Origin: Nostoc sp. XA010
GTDB lineage: Bacteria; Cyanobacteriota; Cyanobacteriia; Cyanobacteriales; Nostocaceae
DNA length: 64,000 bases
Assembly (NCBI RefSeq): GCF_020829625.1
Contig: NZ_JAIVFX010000024.1
Coordinates: forward strand, 33,769 to 97,768
Direction: 5' to 3'
Part shown: positions 9,173 through 18,324 of the stretch, piece by piece
How the letters are laid out: each line of letters opens with the position of its first letter
Position numbering within the stretch: position 1 is the first letter of the stretch
Made by a program: the position numbers and the translations under genes
The notes under the pieces: generated by a model
What the model was told of the DNA's origin: nothing
Database searches by the model: none
What the model saw: only the letters and a program-made list of their open reading frames with translations

Positions 9173-9315
9173 ATTAGGGAATCGGGGTGGGGAGTAGGGA
9201 GAGACGCGATTAATCGCGTCTGTACTAGGGAGTTAGGAGTAATGAAATTCGCTACTCTCAACTCCCCACTCCCCACTCCCTTTGCCAATTACCAATTACA
9301 AAAGGAAAATTACCA
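9173..9315. repeat. Heptamer repeats and 18-bp palindrome between linker genes
   Basis: The spacer contains GGGGAGTAGGGAG-type heptamers, the perfect palindrome GACGCGATTAATCGCGTC at 9203-9220, and CTCCCCACTCCCCACTCCC near 9260-9280. These are short tandem repeats and dispersed palindromes typical of Nostoc genomes. AAAGGAAAA before 9316 is the ribosome-binding site of the next gene. Confidence 0.7.
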
Positions 9316-10185
9316 ATGGCTATTACAACAGCAGCATCCCGTCTGGGAACAGAAGCTTTTAGTGATAAGGCTCCCCTAGAATTGCGCCCAAATGCAACTA
9401 AAGAAGACATAGAGCAAGTAATTACTGCCGTCTATCGTCAGTTGTTGGGCAACGATTACTTAATGAAATCTGAGCGTCTCACAAGTGCTGAATCTATTCT
9501 GCGCGATGGGAAAAGTACAGTACAAGAGTTTGTGCGTCAAGTAGCTAAATCAGAACTGTACAAATCCAAGTTTTTCTACAACAGTTTTCAAACTCGCGTC
9601 ATTGAACTGAACTATAAACATTTGTTGGGTCGCGCTCCCTATGATGAGTCTGAGGTGGTCTATCACTTAGACTTATATCAAACCAAGGGATATGAAGCCG
9701 ATATTGATTCTTATATTGATTCGGCAGAATATCAAAGTAGCTTTGGTGAAAATATTGTGCCTTTCTATCGCGGCTTTGAAACCCAAACCGGTCAGAAAAC
9801 TGTCGGATTTAGCCGGATATTCCAACTTTATCGCGGCTATGCCAATAGCGATACCTCCCAACTTAGAGGCAATTCCTCTCGCCTTGCCGTTGAACTAGGT
9901 CGCAACAGTGCATCTGTTGTTGTTCCTCCATCTGGTGGCCCTTCCGGCTTTTCCTACGTTGCTCCTGAAAAAGGTGTTACCCCCAACAGTACTTTCGGTG
10001 GTGCAGGAACTTTCGGGCAAGAAGGCAGACTCTACCGCATTGAAGTGGCAGGCGTTTTTGGAGCTGGGTATCCTAGCACACGCCGGGTCAATCAAGCTGT
10101 TATTATACCCTATGAAGGGCTATCTGCTTACTTCCAGAGAGTGGTAAAACAAGGTGGTAAAATCGCCAGTGTAAAACCACTTTAG
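9316..10185 (+). CDS. cpcC: Phycobilisome rod linker (second of two)
   Basis: A 289-residue rod linker, close in sequence to CpcC of Anabaena-type cyanobacteria (MAITTAASRLGTEAF start, LNYKHLLGRAPYDESEVVYH, RIFQLYRGYANSD). PBS-linker domain at about 18-180, a Gly/Ser/Pro-rich hinge at 200-235, and a CpcD-like domain at 235-289 (RLYRIEVAGVF, IIPYEGLSAYFQRVVKQGGK). It is a paralogue of the preceding linker, which has a shorter hinge. No Cys, two Met. It follows 143 bases of repeat-rich spacer, so a separate transcription start cannot be excluded. Confidence 0.94.
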   Translation: MAITTAASRLGTEAFSDKAPLELRPNATKEDIEQVITAVYRQLLGNDYLMKSERLTSAESILRDGKSTVQEFVRQVAKSELYKSKFFYNSFQTRVIELNYKHLLGRAPYDESEVVYHLDLYQTKGYEADIDSYIDSAEYQSSFGENIVPFYRGFETQTGQKTVGFSRIFQLYRGYANSDTSQLRGNSSRLAVELGRNSASVVVPPSGGPSGFSYVAPEKGVTPNSTFGGAGTFGQEGRLYRIEVAGVFGAGYPSTRRVNQAVIIPYEGLSAYFQRVVKQGGKIASVKPL

Positions 10186-10186
10186 T

Positions 10187-10214
10187 GTCATTGGTCATTA
10201 GTCATTGGTCATTA
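10187..10214 (+). repeat. Heptanucleotide short tandem repeat
   Basis: Four tandem 7-mers of GTCATTG/GTCATTA type lie directly after the linker stop and before cpcD. This is the short tandemly repeated repetitive sequence class common in heterocystous cyanobacteria. Confidence 0.8.
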
Positions 10215-10267
10215 ATTTCAGACCAAGGACTAATGACAACTTCAATTTATAAATTTGGAATTGATTT

Positions 10268-10531
10268 ATGCTTGGACAAATTAATGGTAGAAATAGTAAC
10301 CGCTCCTTCCGCTATGAAGTAGTCGGTCTGCGCCAAAGCGAAGAAACAGAAAAAGTCGCCTATCCGATTCGTTCTAGTGCCAGTGTATTTATCACAGTGC
10401 CTGAGAACCGCATGAACCAAGAAATGCAGCGCATTACTCGCTTGGGTGGCAAAATAGTCAGCATTCAGCCATTGAACGCTGATACAACACATAGCGAACA
10501 CAGTCATGAATCCCAGTCTGGAGAACATTAA
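10268..10531 (+). CDS. cpcD: Small rod-capping linker
   Basis: An 87-residue protein consisting of one CpcD domain: RSFRYEVVGLRQSE at the N-terminus, VFITVPENRMNQEMQRITRLGGKIVSI in the middle, and a His/Ser-rich tail. It caps the distal end of phycocyanin rods and limits their length. It sits between the rod linker and cpcE, and its last 26 bases overlap the start of cpcE, which suggests translational coupling. Confidence 0.94.
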   Translation: MLGQINGRNSNRSFRYEVVGLRQSEETEKVAYPIRSSASVFITVPENRMNQEMQRITRLGGKIVSIQPLNADTTHSEHSHESQSGEH

Positions 10532-11351
10532 AGATTTGTCAGTGACAGTTGACAATGCCGACGGTGGATCTTTAACTGTAGAGCAGGCGATCGCTAATCT
10601 TGAAAGTGCAGATTTAGGTCTGCGATTTTATGCTGCCTGGTGGTTGGGCAGGTTTCGTATAAATGAACCAGCTGCGGTTACAGCAGTGATCAAAGCCTTA
10701 GAGGATGAAGCCGACAGGACACCAGAAGGCGGATATCCTCTGCGGCGAAACGCAGCTAGAGCTTTAGGGAAACTTGGCGATCGCCAGGCAGTATCACCTT
10801 TAATTGGGTGTTTAGACTGCTCAGACTTTTATGTGCGAGAAGCGGCGGCACAATCCTTAGAGATGCTGGGCGATCCGGTTTGTATTCCGGCGCTAATTAA
10901 GTTATTAGCAGTAGGTTTGCAGGGAGAGCAGCTCATATCAAAGCAGCCTGATTTATCTCAACCCTACGACGCCATCTTAGAAGCCTTGGGAACCTTGAGG
11001 GCGACTGAGTTTTCCCCTTTGGTAAAGGCATTCTTAGAGCATCCGATCGAATTGGTGCAATATTCTGCCACACGAGCCATGTATCAATTAACTCAAGAAC
11101 CAGTTTATGGAGAGCGGCTGGTACAAGCTCTGGCGGGAGAAAAATTGCAATTGCGTCGAGCAGTGTTAGCAGATTTGGGAGCGATTGGATATCTACCCGC
11201 AGCAGATGCGATCGCACAGACTCTTGCTGAAAATAGCCTCAAGCTAATTTCTCTTAAAGGATTACTAGAACATCAAGTAAATCACATAACACCAAACACT
11301 TTCTCAGAAGGTGCGATTAAAGTGATGAATTTGATGGACTCGCTGCTGTAG
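10506..11351 (+). CDS. cpcE: Phycocyanobilin lyase alpha-type subunit CpcE
   Basis: A 281-residue protein of HEAT/E-Z-type helical repeats (AARALGKLGDRQAVSPLIGCL, AAAQSLEMLGDPVCIPALIKLL, AVLADLGAIGYLPAADAIAQ). CpcE forms a heterodimer with CpcF and attaches phycocyanobilin to Cys84 of CpcA. The N-terminal ATG at 10506 overlaps cpcD; no strong ribosome-binding site precedes it, as expected for coupled translation. The cognate subunit and its partner CpcF are in the same operon. Confidence 0.94.
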   Translation: MNPSLENIKDLSVTVDNADGGSLTVEQAIANLESADLGLRFYAAWWLGRFRINEPAAVTAVIKALEDEADRTPEGGYPLRRNAARALGKLGDRQAVSPLIGCLDCSDFYVREAAAQSLEMLGDPVCIPALIKLLAVGLQGEQLISKQPDLSQPYDAILEALGTLRATEFSPLVKAFLEHPIELVQYSATRAMYQLTQEPVYGERLVQALAGEKLQLRRAVLADLGAIGYLPAADAIAQTLAENSLKLISLKGLLEHQVNHITPNTFSEGAIKVMNLMDSLL

Positions 11352-11408
11352 TCATAAATTCTAGATAATCGGTTGTTATTAATACGTTACAACCAAATCT
11401 TTACTACA

Positions 11409-11454
11409 CATAAACCCCCAAGCTAACTGTAAAATCATGGCTAGGGGGTTTATG
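11409..11454 (+). terminator. Stem-loop between cpcE and cpcF
   Basis: CATAAACCCCC at 11409-11419 pairs perfectly with GGGGGTTTATG at 11444-11454, extended by AGC/GCT with one mismatch. No long T-run follows, so it may be a processing or mRNA-stability element rather than a true terminator. Confidence 0.55.
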
Positions 11455-11521
11455 TATGATGCCAATTACGGATAGCTTAGGCTACAATTGGCTGACGACT
11501 CATTACTGAGGAAAAATTATT

Positions 11522-12250
11522 ATGAATAACAGCGATCTGGCCCAAATATTGATCCGTGCTGTAGAAGAAGCAGATTCTTCGGATCGGTTATTAGACGCAG
11601 TTCAGGAGCTAGCAGCAGCTGGTATAGAAGAAGGTGTTCCTACACTAATTGCAGCTTTGGGCTACAACAATCCAGGGGCAGCAGTGGCGGCGGTAGATGG
11701 GCTAATTGCGATCGGGGAACCCGCAGTGCAGCCACTATTGCAACTAATTGATGGCTACAACTATGGTGCTAGAGCCTGGGCTATTCGTGCCTTAGCGGGA
11801 ATTGGCGATGTCCGGGCGCTCGATACCTTGTTAGAGGCAGCAAAGAGCGATTTTTCTCTGAGTGTGCGACGGGCAGCTGCTAGGGGATTAGGCACTTTGC
11901 GCTGGCAGCAAGTACTGCCTGAGAAACTAGAATCTCTTCACACTCAGGTATTAGAGGCGCTATTACTAATTTCTCAAGATCCAGAGTGGGTAGTGCGCTA
12001 TGCAGCAGTGACAAGTTTAGAAACACTAGCCATTGCCATAGCAGTCACTTTACCCGATCAAGCGTCGCGGATTACAAATCAACTTCAGCAAATGCTCAAT
12101 ACAGATGTTGATCTTGGAGTTCGCACCCGTGTCAAGTTTGCACAGGAAAAAATTCAGCCGCAACACCCGCAACAACATCAAGAAGTCTTTGCACCTAAAA
12201 TAAAGCTACAAGACACTGAAATAGCTCATCGTGGCGATAGCAGACGGTAG
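11522..12250 (+). CDS. cpcF: Phycocyanobilin lyase beta-type subunit CpcF
   Basis: A 242-residue HEAT-repeat protein (AAVAAVDGLIAIGEPAVQPLLQL, ARAWAIRALAGIGDVRALDTLL, RRAAARGLGTLRW). It partners CpcE in chromophorylating CpcA. A Gln/His-rich extension of about 35 residues follows the repeats and makes it longer than CpcF proteins of roughly 205-215 residues that I recall. It lies 170 bases after cpcE, beyond a hairpin. It ends two bases from the convergent HD-domain gene. No cpcG rod-core linker follows, so rod-core linkers must be encoded elsewhere. Confidence 0.92.
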   Translation: MNNSDLAQILIRAVEEADSSDRLLDAVQELAAAGIEEGVPTLIAALGYNNPGAAVAAVDGLIAIGEPAVQPLLQLIDGYNYGARAWAIRALAGIGDVRALDTLLEAAKSDFSLSVRRAAARGLGTLRWQQVLPEKLESLHTQVLEALLLISQDPEWVVRYAAVTSLETLAIAIAVTLPDQASRITNQLQQMLNTDVDLGVRTRVKFAQEKIQPQHPQQHQEVFAPKIKLQDTEIAHRGDSRR

Positions 12251-12252
12251 AA

Positions 12253-12918
12253 CTAATCAGACAATAAAGACTGAATTTCCCCCTGGATATTGCCACGGGC
12301 ACATGGTTCGGCGAACTCTGACATTAAAGGCGTAAAGTAGATATGCGATCGCTGTAAAAATCGTTCTAAAACCTGCTGACGACCTGTGATATAATCTGTC
12401 TCTGCCATCCAGCCATATTCCTGGCGAATAGCATGGGCATATTCTCCATACTGCACTTGGTTAGTAGCCAAAATCGCTAAATCGGCATCAAGTAGAACTT
12501 GGCTATCATAGTCATCTACCGCAGCTTGGTGGTCTTTAGTATTCAGAATGATACGAGTGACAATAGTTATGGTACTTTCTGGAATACCCAAGTTACTCAG
12601 CAGATCAAAAGCATAGTCTGCACTTCGTTGTTCATTATCTTGAGCTTGAGTGTCATACACTACATCATGAAACCAGGCAGCTAGTTGAACAGCAGCTAGA
12701 TTGTTGGTGTAGCCTTGCAAAATCTGAATTGTTGTGAAGACGCGATCAATGTGTTTGAGTGTATGGTAGTAGCGACCAGGGGTAGAGTAAGCTGCAATCA
12801 AGTCATTAAAAGCTTTCTCAGCCGCTACCTGGTCAACACCAAAGGGTTGGAGTGTGTGTTGCCAGTTAGAAAATAAGATATGCGTGAGGTTTTCTGTAGG
12901 CATAAACGTAGTATTCAC
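12253..12918 (-). CDS. HD-domain predicted metal-dependent phosphohydrolase
   Basis: A 221-residue soluble protein with HD-superfamily motifs: YHTLKHIDRV near residue 52, AAWFHDVVYD near 82 (the HD pair), and LLDADLAIL near 143 for the last metal-binding Asp. It belongs to the COG4339-like HD hydrolases of unknown substrate. The start is GTG 12918 or ATG 12903. It is convergent with cpcF and is probably transcribed independently. Confidence 0.82.
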   Translation of the reverse strand: MNTTFMPTENLTHILFSNWQHTLQPFGVDQVAAEKAFNDLIAAYSTPGRYYHTLKHIDRVFTTIQILQGYTNNLAAVQLAAWFHDVVYDTQAQDNEQRSADYAFDLLSNLGIPESTITIVTRIILNTKDHQAAVDDYDSQVLLDADLAILATNQVQYGEYAHAIRQEYGWMAETDYITGRQQVLERFLQRSHIYFTPLMSEFAEPCARGNIQGEIQSLLSD

Positions 12919-13017
12919 ACTCTTAGTATGACTGAGCTAATCTCTTGTGCTGCAACATCTGTCTAATCAAGTTAGAAATAGATCAACAAAAGGATAACAC
13001 TTGTAGGTCATTGAATT

Positions 13018-13153
13018 GGTCATTGGTCATTAGTTATTAGTCATTAGTCATTGGGCATTGGGCAGTGGGCATTGGTTATTAATTTTTCTCCTCTGCTCCC
13101 CCTGCCTCCCCTGCTCCCCCTGCCTTCCCTCCCCCACTCCCCACTCCCCACTA
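13018..13153. repeat. Short tandem repeats upstream of putA
   Basis: The first part is a run of TCATTAG/GTTATTA/GCATTGG-type 7-mers (13018-13079), the second is CT-rich CTCCCCCTG and CCCCACT units (13086-13153). They fill most of the spacer between the HD gene and putA. No gene is seen. Confidence 0.8.
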
Positions 13154-13229
13154 GATATATGAAAGCGTCAAAATAGAAGACATAGGCTTTGTACAAAAAG
13201 CCTTGCCTTAATTAAGGAGTTTATTATCA

Positions 13230-16223
13230 GTGGTATTACAAGTACAGACAAGCACCTACGAAGCTAAAACCCAAGAAATTGCTAAACGACTTCTAGCAGC
13301 AACGCAGGAAAATCGTTCGTTTTTTTCTTCCCTGCGGGATCAAATGCGCTGGGATGATAAATTATTAGCTTGGGCGATGAGTAATCCTGGGTTGCGGGTG
13401 CAACTATTTCGCTTTATAGATACGCTACCTGCTTTACACAGTAAATCAGAAATTGCCTCACATTTACAAGAATATTTAGGAGATGAGTCTGTAGAATTAC
13501 CGGCAGCTTTGAAGGGAATGCTAAACTTTGCTAACCCTGACTCGATGCCAGGACAAGTTGCTGCTACAACCGTTGGTACAGCCGTTGAAACTCTTGCTCA
13601 TAAATATATTTCTGGGGAAAATATTAAACAAGTCATCAAAACAGTTGAACGACTGCGAAAAGAGAAAATGGCTTTCACCATCGATTTACTTGGTGAAGCA
13701 GTAATTACCGAAGCCGAAGCGCAGTCTTATCTAGAACGCTATCTAGAATTAATGCAACAATTGGTGGAAGCATCGAAGAATTGGGCAGCTATCCCAGCTA
13801 TTGATGAGGCTGATGGCGAAGCAATACCAAAAGTTCAGGTTTCTGTTAAGTTAACAGCGTTTTATTCCCAATTTGACCCATTAGATGCTAAAGGTAGTGA
13901 GGAGCGAGTTAGCGATCGCATTCGTATTCTCTTACGTCGTGCTAAAGAGTTGGGTGCATCTGTCCATTTTGATATGGAACAGTATGCCTATAAAGACATA
14001 ACTCTTAGCATCCTGAAAAAACTGCTCTTAGAAGAAGAGTTTCGGCAACGCACAGATGTTGGCATAACGGTTCAGGCATATCTGCGTGATAGCGAGCAAG
14101 ATACTAAAGAGATAATTTCTTGGTTGAAAGAACGTGGCTATCCCTTGACAATCCGCTTGGTAAAAGGCGCATATTGGGATCAGGAAACTATCAAAGCAGC
14201 GCAGAAGCATTGGCCACAGCCAGTTTACAACGACAAAGCGGCAACTGATGCTAACTTTGAAACCATCACTCAGTTGTTGCTAGAAAATCATCAATATGTG
14301 TATTCTGCCATTGGTAGCCATAACGTGCGATCGCACTCTCGCGCCATTGCCATAGCTGAAAGTTTAAATGTCCCCCGCCGTCGCTTTGAATTACAAGTCC
14401 TTTACGGCATGGGTGATAAAGTTGCCAAGGCATTGGTTGACAAGGGTTATCGGGTGAGAGTTTACTGTCCTTACGGTGAATTATTACCTGGAATGGCGTA
14501 TTTAATTCGTCGGTTGTTAGAAAATACAGCTAATAGTTCTTTTTTACGGCAAAATCTCGAAAATCGACCGATTGAAGAATTATTAGCGCCACCGCTTGTC
14601 AAAGAGGAAAAGAACTCTTTAACTTCTAACTCCTCACTTCTAACTGCTAACTCTCATTTTCTGGGTGCTGCTGATACCGATTATGCTGAAGAAGAGGTAA
14701 GAACAAAGACGATGCAAGCTTTCCAAAGTGTTCGCCAACAGTTGGGTAAAACTTATTTACCCCTAATTAATGGCGAGTATGTTAATCCGCCGGAATTTGT
14801 TGATTCTCTCAATCCTTCTAATTTCAATGAGGTAGTTGGTAAGGTTGGGTTGATTAGCGTTGAACAAGCAGAACAGGCGATGCAAGCTGCCAAAGCTGCC
14901 TTTCCTGGATGGAGAAAAACACCAGCTAAACAACGCGCTGATATTTTGCGGAAAGCCGGTGATTTGATGGAACTCCGCCGCGCTGAACTTTCAGCTTGGA
15001 TAGTTTTGGAAGTTGGGAAACCTGTTAAGGAAGCTGACGGAGAGGTTTCGGAAGCGATAGATTTCTGTCGGTACTACGCTGATGAGATAGAACGGTTAGA
15101 TAAAGGTGTGAATTACGACATACCTGGCGAAACTAATCATTATATCTACCAACCACGCGGTATTGTTGTAGTAATTTCTCCCTGGAATTTCCCGCTAGCG
15201 ATCGCTTGCGGAATGACTGTTGCAGCTTTGGTTTCAGGCAATTGCACTCTCCTAAAACCTGCGGAAACGTCTTCTGTAATTGCAGCAAAACTCACAGAAA
15301 TCTTGGTAGATGCTGGTTTTCCTAAAGGTGTATTTCAATACGTACCTGGCAAGGGTTCGCAAGTCGGCGCTTATTTGGTAAATCATCCAGATACTCATGT
15401 AATTGCTTTTACGGGTTCCCAAGAAGTTGGCTGTAGAATTTACGCAGAGGCGGCAATCTTAAAACCCGGACAAAAGCACATGAAACGGGTGATTGCTGAA
15501 ATGGGTGGCAAGAATGCCATTATTGTCGATGAAAGTGCTGATTTAGACCAAGCTGTTGTGGGGGTAGTGCAGTCGGCATTTGGTTACAGTGGACAAAAAT
15601 GTTCTGCTGCTTCCAGGGTGATTGTGCTGCAACCGATTTATGATGCCTTTGTGCAACGCTTGGTAGAAGCGACAAAATCCTTAAACATTGGGGAAGCAGA
15701 GTTACCAAGTACACAAGTTGGGCCAGTGATTGATGCTAATGCCCACGATCGCATCCGCGAGTATATTGAGAAGGGTAAGGCAGAAGCACAATTAGCATTG
15801 GAATTACCAGCACCCGAACAAGGATATTTTATCGGGCCTGTGATCTTTAGTGAAGTATCGCCAAATGCGGTAATTTCCCAGGAAGAAATTTTTGGCCCTG
15901 TGCTGGCGGTAATTAGAGTCAAAGATTTCCAGGAAGCGTTAGCAGTTGCCAACGGTACAAACTACGCCTTAACTGGAGGACTTTATTCTAGAACACCTTC
16001 GCACATTCAGCAGGCGCAGGCAGAATTTGAAGTCGGGAATTTGTACATCAACCGTAATATTACCGGAGCGATCGTGGGGCGGCAACCCTTTGGTGGATTC
16101 AAACTTTCTGGAGTCGGTTCTAAAGCAGGCGGACCTGATTACCTCTTGCAATTCCTCGAACCACGCGCGGTGACAGAAAATATTCAACGCCAAGGTTTTG
16201 CACCAATTGAAGGTGCTGAGTAA
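13230..16223 (+). CDS. putA: Bifunctional proline dehydrogenase / P5C dehydrogenase
   Basis: A 997-residue PutA-type fusion that oxidises proline to glutamate. The PRODH barrel spans about residues 120-450 (VQVSVKLTAFYSQ, SVHFDMEQYAYKD, RLVKGAYWDQE, VYCPYGELLPGMAYLIRR), and the aldehyde dehydrogenase domain about 500-985 with the catalytic Glu in VIAEMGGKNA and Cys in YSGQKCSAASR. There is no N-terminal DNA-binding domain, so it is not the autoregulatory trifunctional form. The start is GTG 13230 after AAGGAG. The linker between the two domains is encoded by heptamer repeats at 14611-14655. Confidence 0.95.
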   Translation: MVLQVQTSTYEAKTQEIAKRLLAATQENRSFFSSLRDQMRWDDKLLAWAMSNPGLRVQLFRFIDTLPALHSKSEIASHLQEYLGDESVELPAALKGMLNFANPDSMPGQVAATTVGTAVETLAHKYISGENIKQVIKTVERLRKEKMAFTIDLLGEAVITEAEAQSYLERYLELMQQLVEASKNWAAIPAIDEADGEAIPKVQVSVKLTAFYSQFDPLDAKGSEERVSDRIRILLRRAKELGASVHFDMEQYAYKDITLSILKKLLLEEEFRQRTDVGITVQAYLRDSEQDTKEIISWLKERGYPLTIRLVKGAYWDQETIKAAQKHWPQPVYNDKAATDANFETITQLLLENHQYVYSAIGSHNVRSHSRAIAIAESLNVPRRRFELQVLYGMGDKVAKALVDKGYRVRVYCPYGELLPGMAYLIRRLLENTANSSFLRQNLENRPIEELLAPPLVKEEKNSLTSNSSLLTANSHFLGAADTDYAEEEVRTKTMQAFQSVRQQLGKTYLPLINGEYVNPPEFVDSLNPSNFNEVVGKVGLISVEQAEQAMQAAKAAFPGWRKTPAKQRADILRKAGDLMELRRAELSAWIVLEVGKPVKEADGEVSEAIDFCRYYADEIERLDKGVNYDIPGETNHYIYQPRGIVVVISPWNFPLAIACGMTVAALVSGNCTLLKPAETSSVIAAKLTEILVDAGFPKGVFQYVPGKGSQVGAYLVNHPDTHVIAFTGSQEVGCRIYAEAAILKPGQKHMKRVIAEMGGKNAIIVDESADLDQAVVGVVQSAFGYSGQKCSAASRVIVLQPIYDAFVQRLVEATKSLNIGEAELPSTQVGPVIDANAHDRIREYIEKGKAEAQLALELPAPEQGYFIGPVIFSEVSPNAVISQEEIFGPVLAVIRVKDFQEALAVANGTNYALTGGLYSRTPSHIQQAQAEFEVGNLYINRNITGAIVGRQPFGGFKLSGVGSKAGGPDYLLQFLEPRAVTENIQRQGFAPIEGAE
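14611..14655 (+). repeat. Heptamer repeats inside putA
   Basis: AACTCTTTAACTTCTAACTC followed by CTCACTTCTAACTGCTAACT units match the CT/AACTCCT heptamer repeats found between genes of this window (for example 19905-19940). Here they are translated as an Asn/Ser/Leu/Thr-rich linker (NSLTSNSSLLTANSHF) between the two PutA domains. Confidence 0.7.
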
Positions 16224-16382
16224 ACTAATTCACAATGATGCTCTCTACGAACGCGAACAGCGTGTCGCAGACAGACGCTAAAAGCGAACGCAATTACGTT
16301 TTGTAATGGGGATTTAACCCCGACACAAAACCTGCTACCTGTCTTGCTGGGGACTTAAACCCCCGCCACTTGTTAAAACTTG

Positions 16383-16405
16383 TAAGGTGGGCATTGCCCA
16401 CCTTA
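16383..16405. repeat. Perfect inverted repeat downstream of putA
   Basis: TAAGGTGGGCA and TGCCCACCTTA are perfect 11-base arms around a single central base. It lies 160 bases after putA and could terminate both putA and the convergent cadD-like gene. A second, imperfect GGGGATTTAACCCC / GGGGACTTAAACCCC repeat pair precedes it. Confidence 0.7.
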
Positions 16406-16485
16406 TATTACCCAAGAAGCAATCGTTTTTTGTGAAACCGATTTTTTAGATTTTGATGAAAAATCTAAATCTAAAATTGGCTTGA

Positions 16486-17196
16486 TTATCTACTAGAATT
16501 TTCGCCAATTTCATCGGTACTTTCATTATTTTTCACCAAAATTATCAAACATAAACAACTAGCAGCTAGCTTTATTAAGTTCAAAGCTCCGCTTTTTAAT
16601 ACAATAAAAGCGCCTAATCCTATAAGAACAAAAGGTACAATATTATTACCATAGCGAGTCAATACATCGGCTATTACTCTGTAGTTAATTAATTTGTATG
16701 CCGCATAACACCAAACTCCTAACAATAGAAAAAATAAGCCGATAATTATCACAAAAGTCTCTAAATTACTGCTAGCAAATAACGGCACATAGACACTAAT
16801 ATTGTCACTACCATTTGCAACTGTAATCGCTGCCACGCTGTAAGTTTGAGGAGATAGAAAACTAGTCATGTTTGATGCCTCAGATTCTTCAGTTGTAGCT
16901 ACAACTTCCTCCAATGCATCTTCTTCCTTATTGACTAAGCTGCTGATACCTATAGCAATTGGTAGTAAACCAAGTAATCCAATCCAGCTTTTTGATAAAA
17001 CTAACCCACCAAATAAACCAGAAAGGCTAAGGATTAATAAAACTGTAAAACCTAGAAACTGACCAACAACTATATGCCTGCGGCGAAAGGTAGCATTTAT
17101 TTGAGAAAAAAGCAACAATAAAATGACAATATCATCAATGTTAGTGGCAATGAATGCAATTGCCCCAGTAGTAATTGCAGTAACGAACTCGCTCAT
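16486..17196 (-). CDS. CadD-family transporter (first copy)
   Basis: A 236-residue membrane protein with about six hydrophobic segments. AFIATNIDDIVILLLLFSQ at the N-terminus and VANGSDNISVYVPLFA near 126 are the acidic/Asn motifs of the CadD cadmium resistance family. It probably exports a divalent metal, though Cd2+ specificity is not proven. The hydrophilic loop at 95-110 is Glu-rich. Divergent from the paralogous gene at 17612. Confidence 0.85.
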   Translation of the reverse strand: MSEFVTAITTGAIAFIATNIDDIVILLLLFSQINATFRRRHIVVGQFLGFTVLLILSLSGLFGGLVLSKSWIGLLGLLPIAIGISSLVNKEEDALEEVVATTEESEASNMTSFLSPQTYSVAAITVANGSDNISVYVPLFASSNLETFVIIIGLFFLLLGVWCYAAYKLINYRVIADVLTRYGNNIVPFVLIGLGAFIVLKSGALNLIKLAASCLCLIILVKNNESTDEIGENSSR

Positions 17197-17611
17197 ATTT
17201 TAAGATATACATAGATATGCTTTTATCTTGCAGCAGGCTACCGCGTTCGCATTGGCAAAGCCTCTCGTAGAGAAGCGTCCCAAACAGAAGAATACAAAGA
17301 AATTCAACAACAGATACACACCTTAAATTATCTGTGTTTATCTGTAATACCAAACACCAAATTTAAATTTTTGCAATAAATCTCGTAAATCGTTGAAATT
17401 CCTTGGATAATTACTTTGTCTATTTTAAAGCTTAGTTGCGCTATAGAACTAATATTTGATTTCTAAAAAAGCTCCGTACAGATCGAAAAGCCTAATTCCT
17501 TATTCCCTACTCCCCACTCCCCGCCCACGTAGATAATTTCAAAAATTAAATACGATTCCTATAGAAGGTTAATTTGGTATGGTGATAAATCGTAGGTTCT
17601 AAAAATCCAGG
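17197..17611. other. Divergent intergenic region between two cadD-like genes
   Basis: It must contain both promoters. A dispersed repeat (CCGCGTTCGCATTGGCAAAG, CTCTCGTAGAGAAGCGTC) is at about 17240-17285, and CCCCACTCC heptamers lie near 17505-17525. I see no convincing metal-regulator operator. Confidence 0.5.
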
Positions 17612-18274
17612 ATGAGTAAGCTAGGGACAGCCTTCAGTGAAGGGATAATTGCCTTTATCGCCACTAACATAGATGACATCATTATCTTGTTAATATTTTT
17701 TTCACAAGTAGATGTTAATTTTCGGCGACGGCATATCTTACTCGGTCAATATCTGGGTTTCACAGCCATTATCATCGCTAGCTTACCAGGATTTTTTGGT
17801 GGCTTAGTCGTACAGCGAGAATGGATAGGATTGCTAGGAATGCTACCAATAGCAATTGGAATTCAACAATTAGTATCTAGAAAAGAAGAAACTCCAACAG
17901 TTCAGACAGTCAGTAGTGATTTTACACAGTCCACACCTAGTAACCCTGTATTGTCTTTTATTTTGAGTATTTTACACCCCCAAACCTATAAAGTAGCGGC
18001 AGTAACGATCGCTAATGGTGGTGACAATATTAGTATATATATCCCTTTGTTCGCTGGTCACGATCTTACCAGCTTGGGAGTCATTCTAAGTATATTTTTT
18101 ATCATGGTAGGGGTTTGGTGTGCGATCGCTTATTTTTTAAGCCGTCAACCTACCATTGCTAATATTTTAAGTCGCTACGGTAAAGCTGTCGTACCTTTTG
18201 TGTTGATTGGCTTGGGTCTGTTCATTATGTATGAACGAGGTACATTCACTCTACTACCTTGGGTGAGAAGTTAA
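17612..18274 (+). CDS. CadD-family transporter (second copy)
   Basis: A 220-residue paralogue of the gene at 16486, with AFIATNIDDIIILLIFFSQ at the N-terminus and IANGGDNISIYIPLFAG near 145. Both carry the FRRRH segment after the first helix. Likely a divalent cation exporter of the inner membrane. The divergent pair suggests an inverted duplication followed by divergence, because the loops differ in length and composition. Confidence 0.85.
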   Translation: MSKLGTAFSEGIIAFIATNIDDIIILLIFFSQVDVNFRRRHILLGQYLGFTAIIIASLPGFFGGLVVQREWIGLLGMLPIAIGIQQLVSRKEETPTVQTVSSDFTQSTPSNPVLSFILSILHPQTYKVAAVTIANGGDNISIYIPLFAGHDLTSLGVILSIFFIMVGVWCAIAYFLSRQPTIANILSRYGKAVVPFVLIGLGLFIMYERGTFTLLPWVRS

Positions 18275-18324
18275 TCAATGTTGGATGTTGGATGCTGGAT
18301 TTGGGATTGAAAATCTAAAATTGG

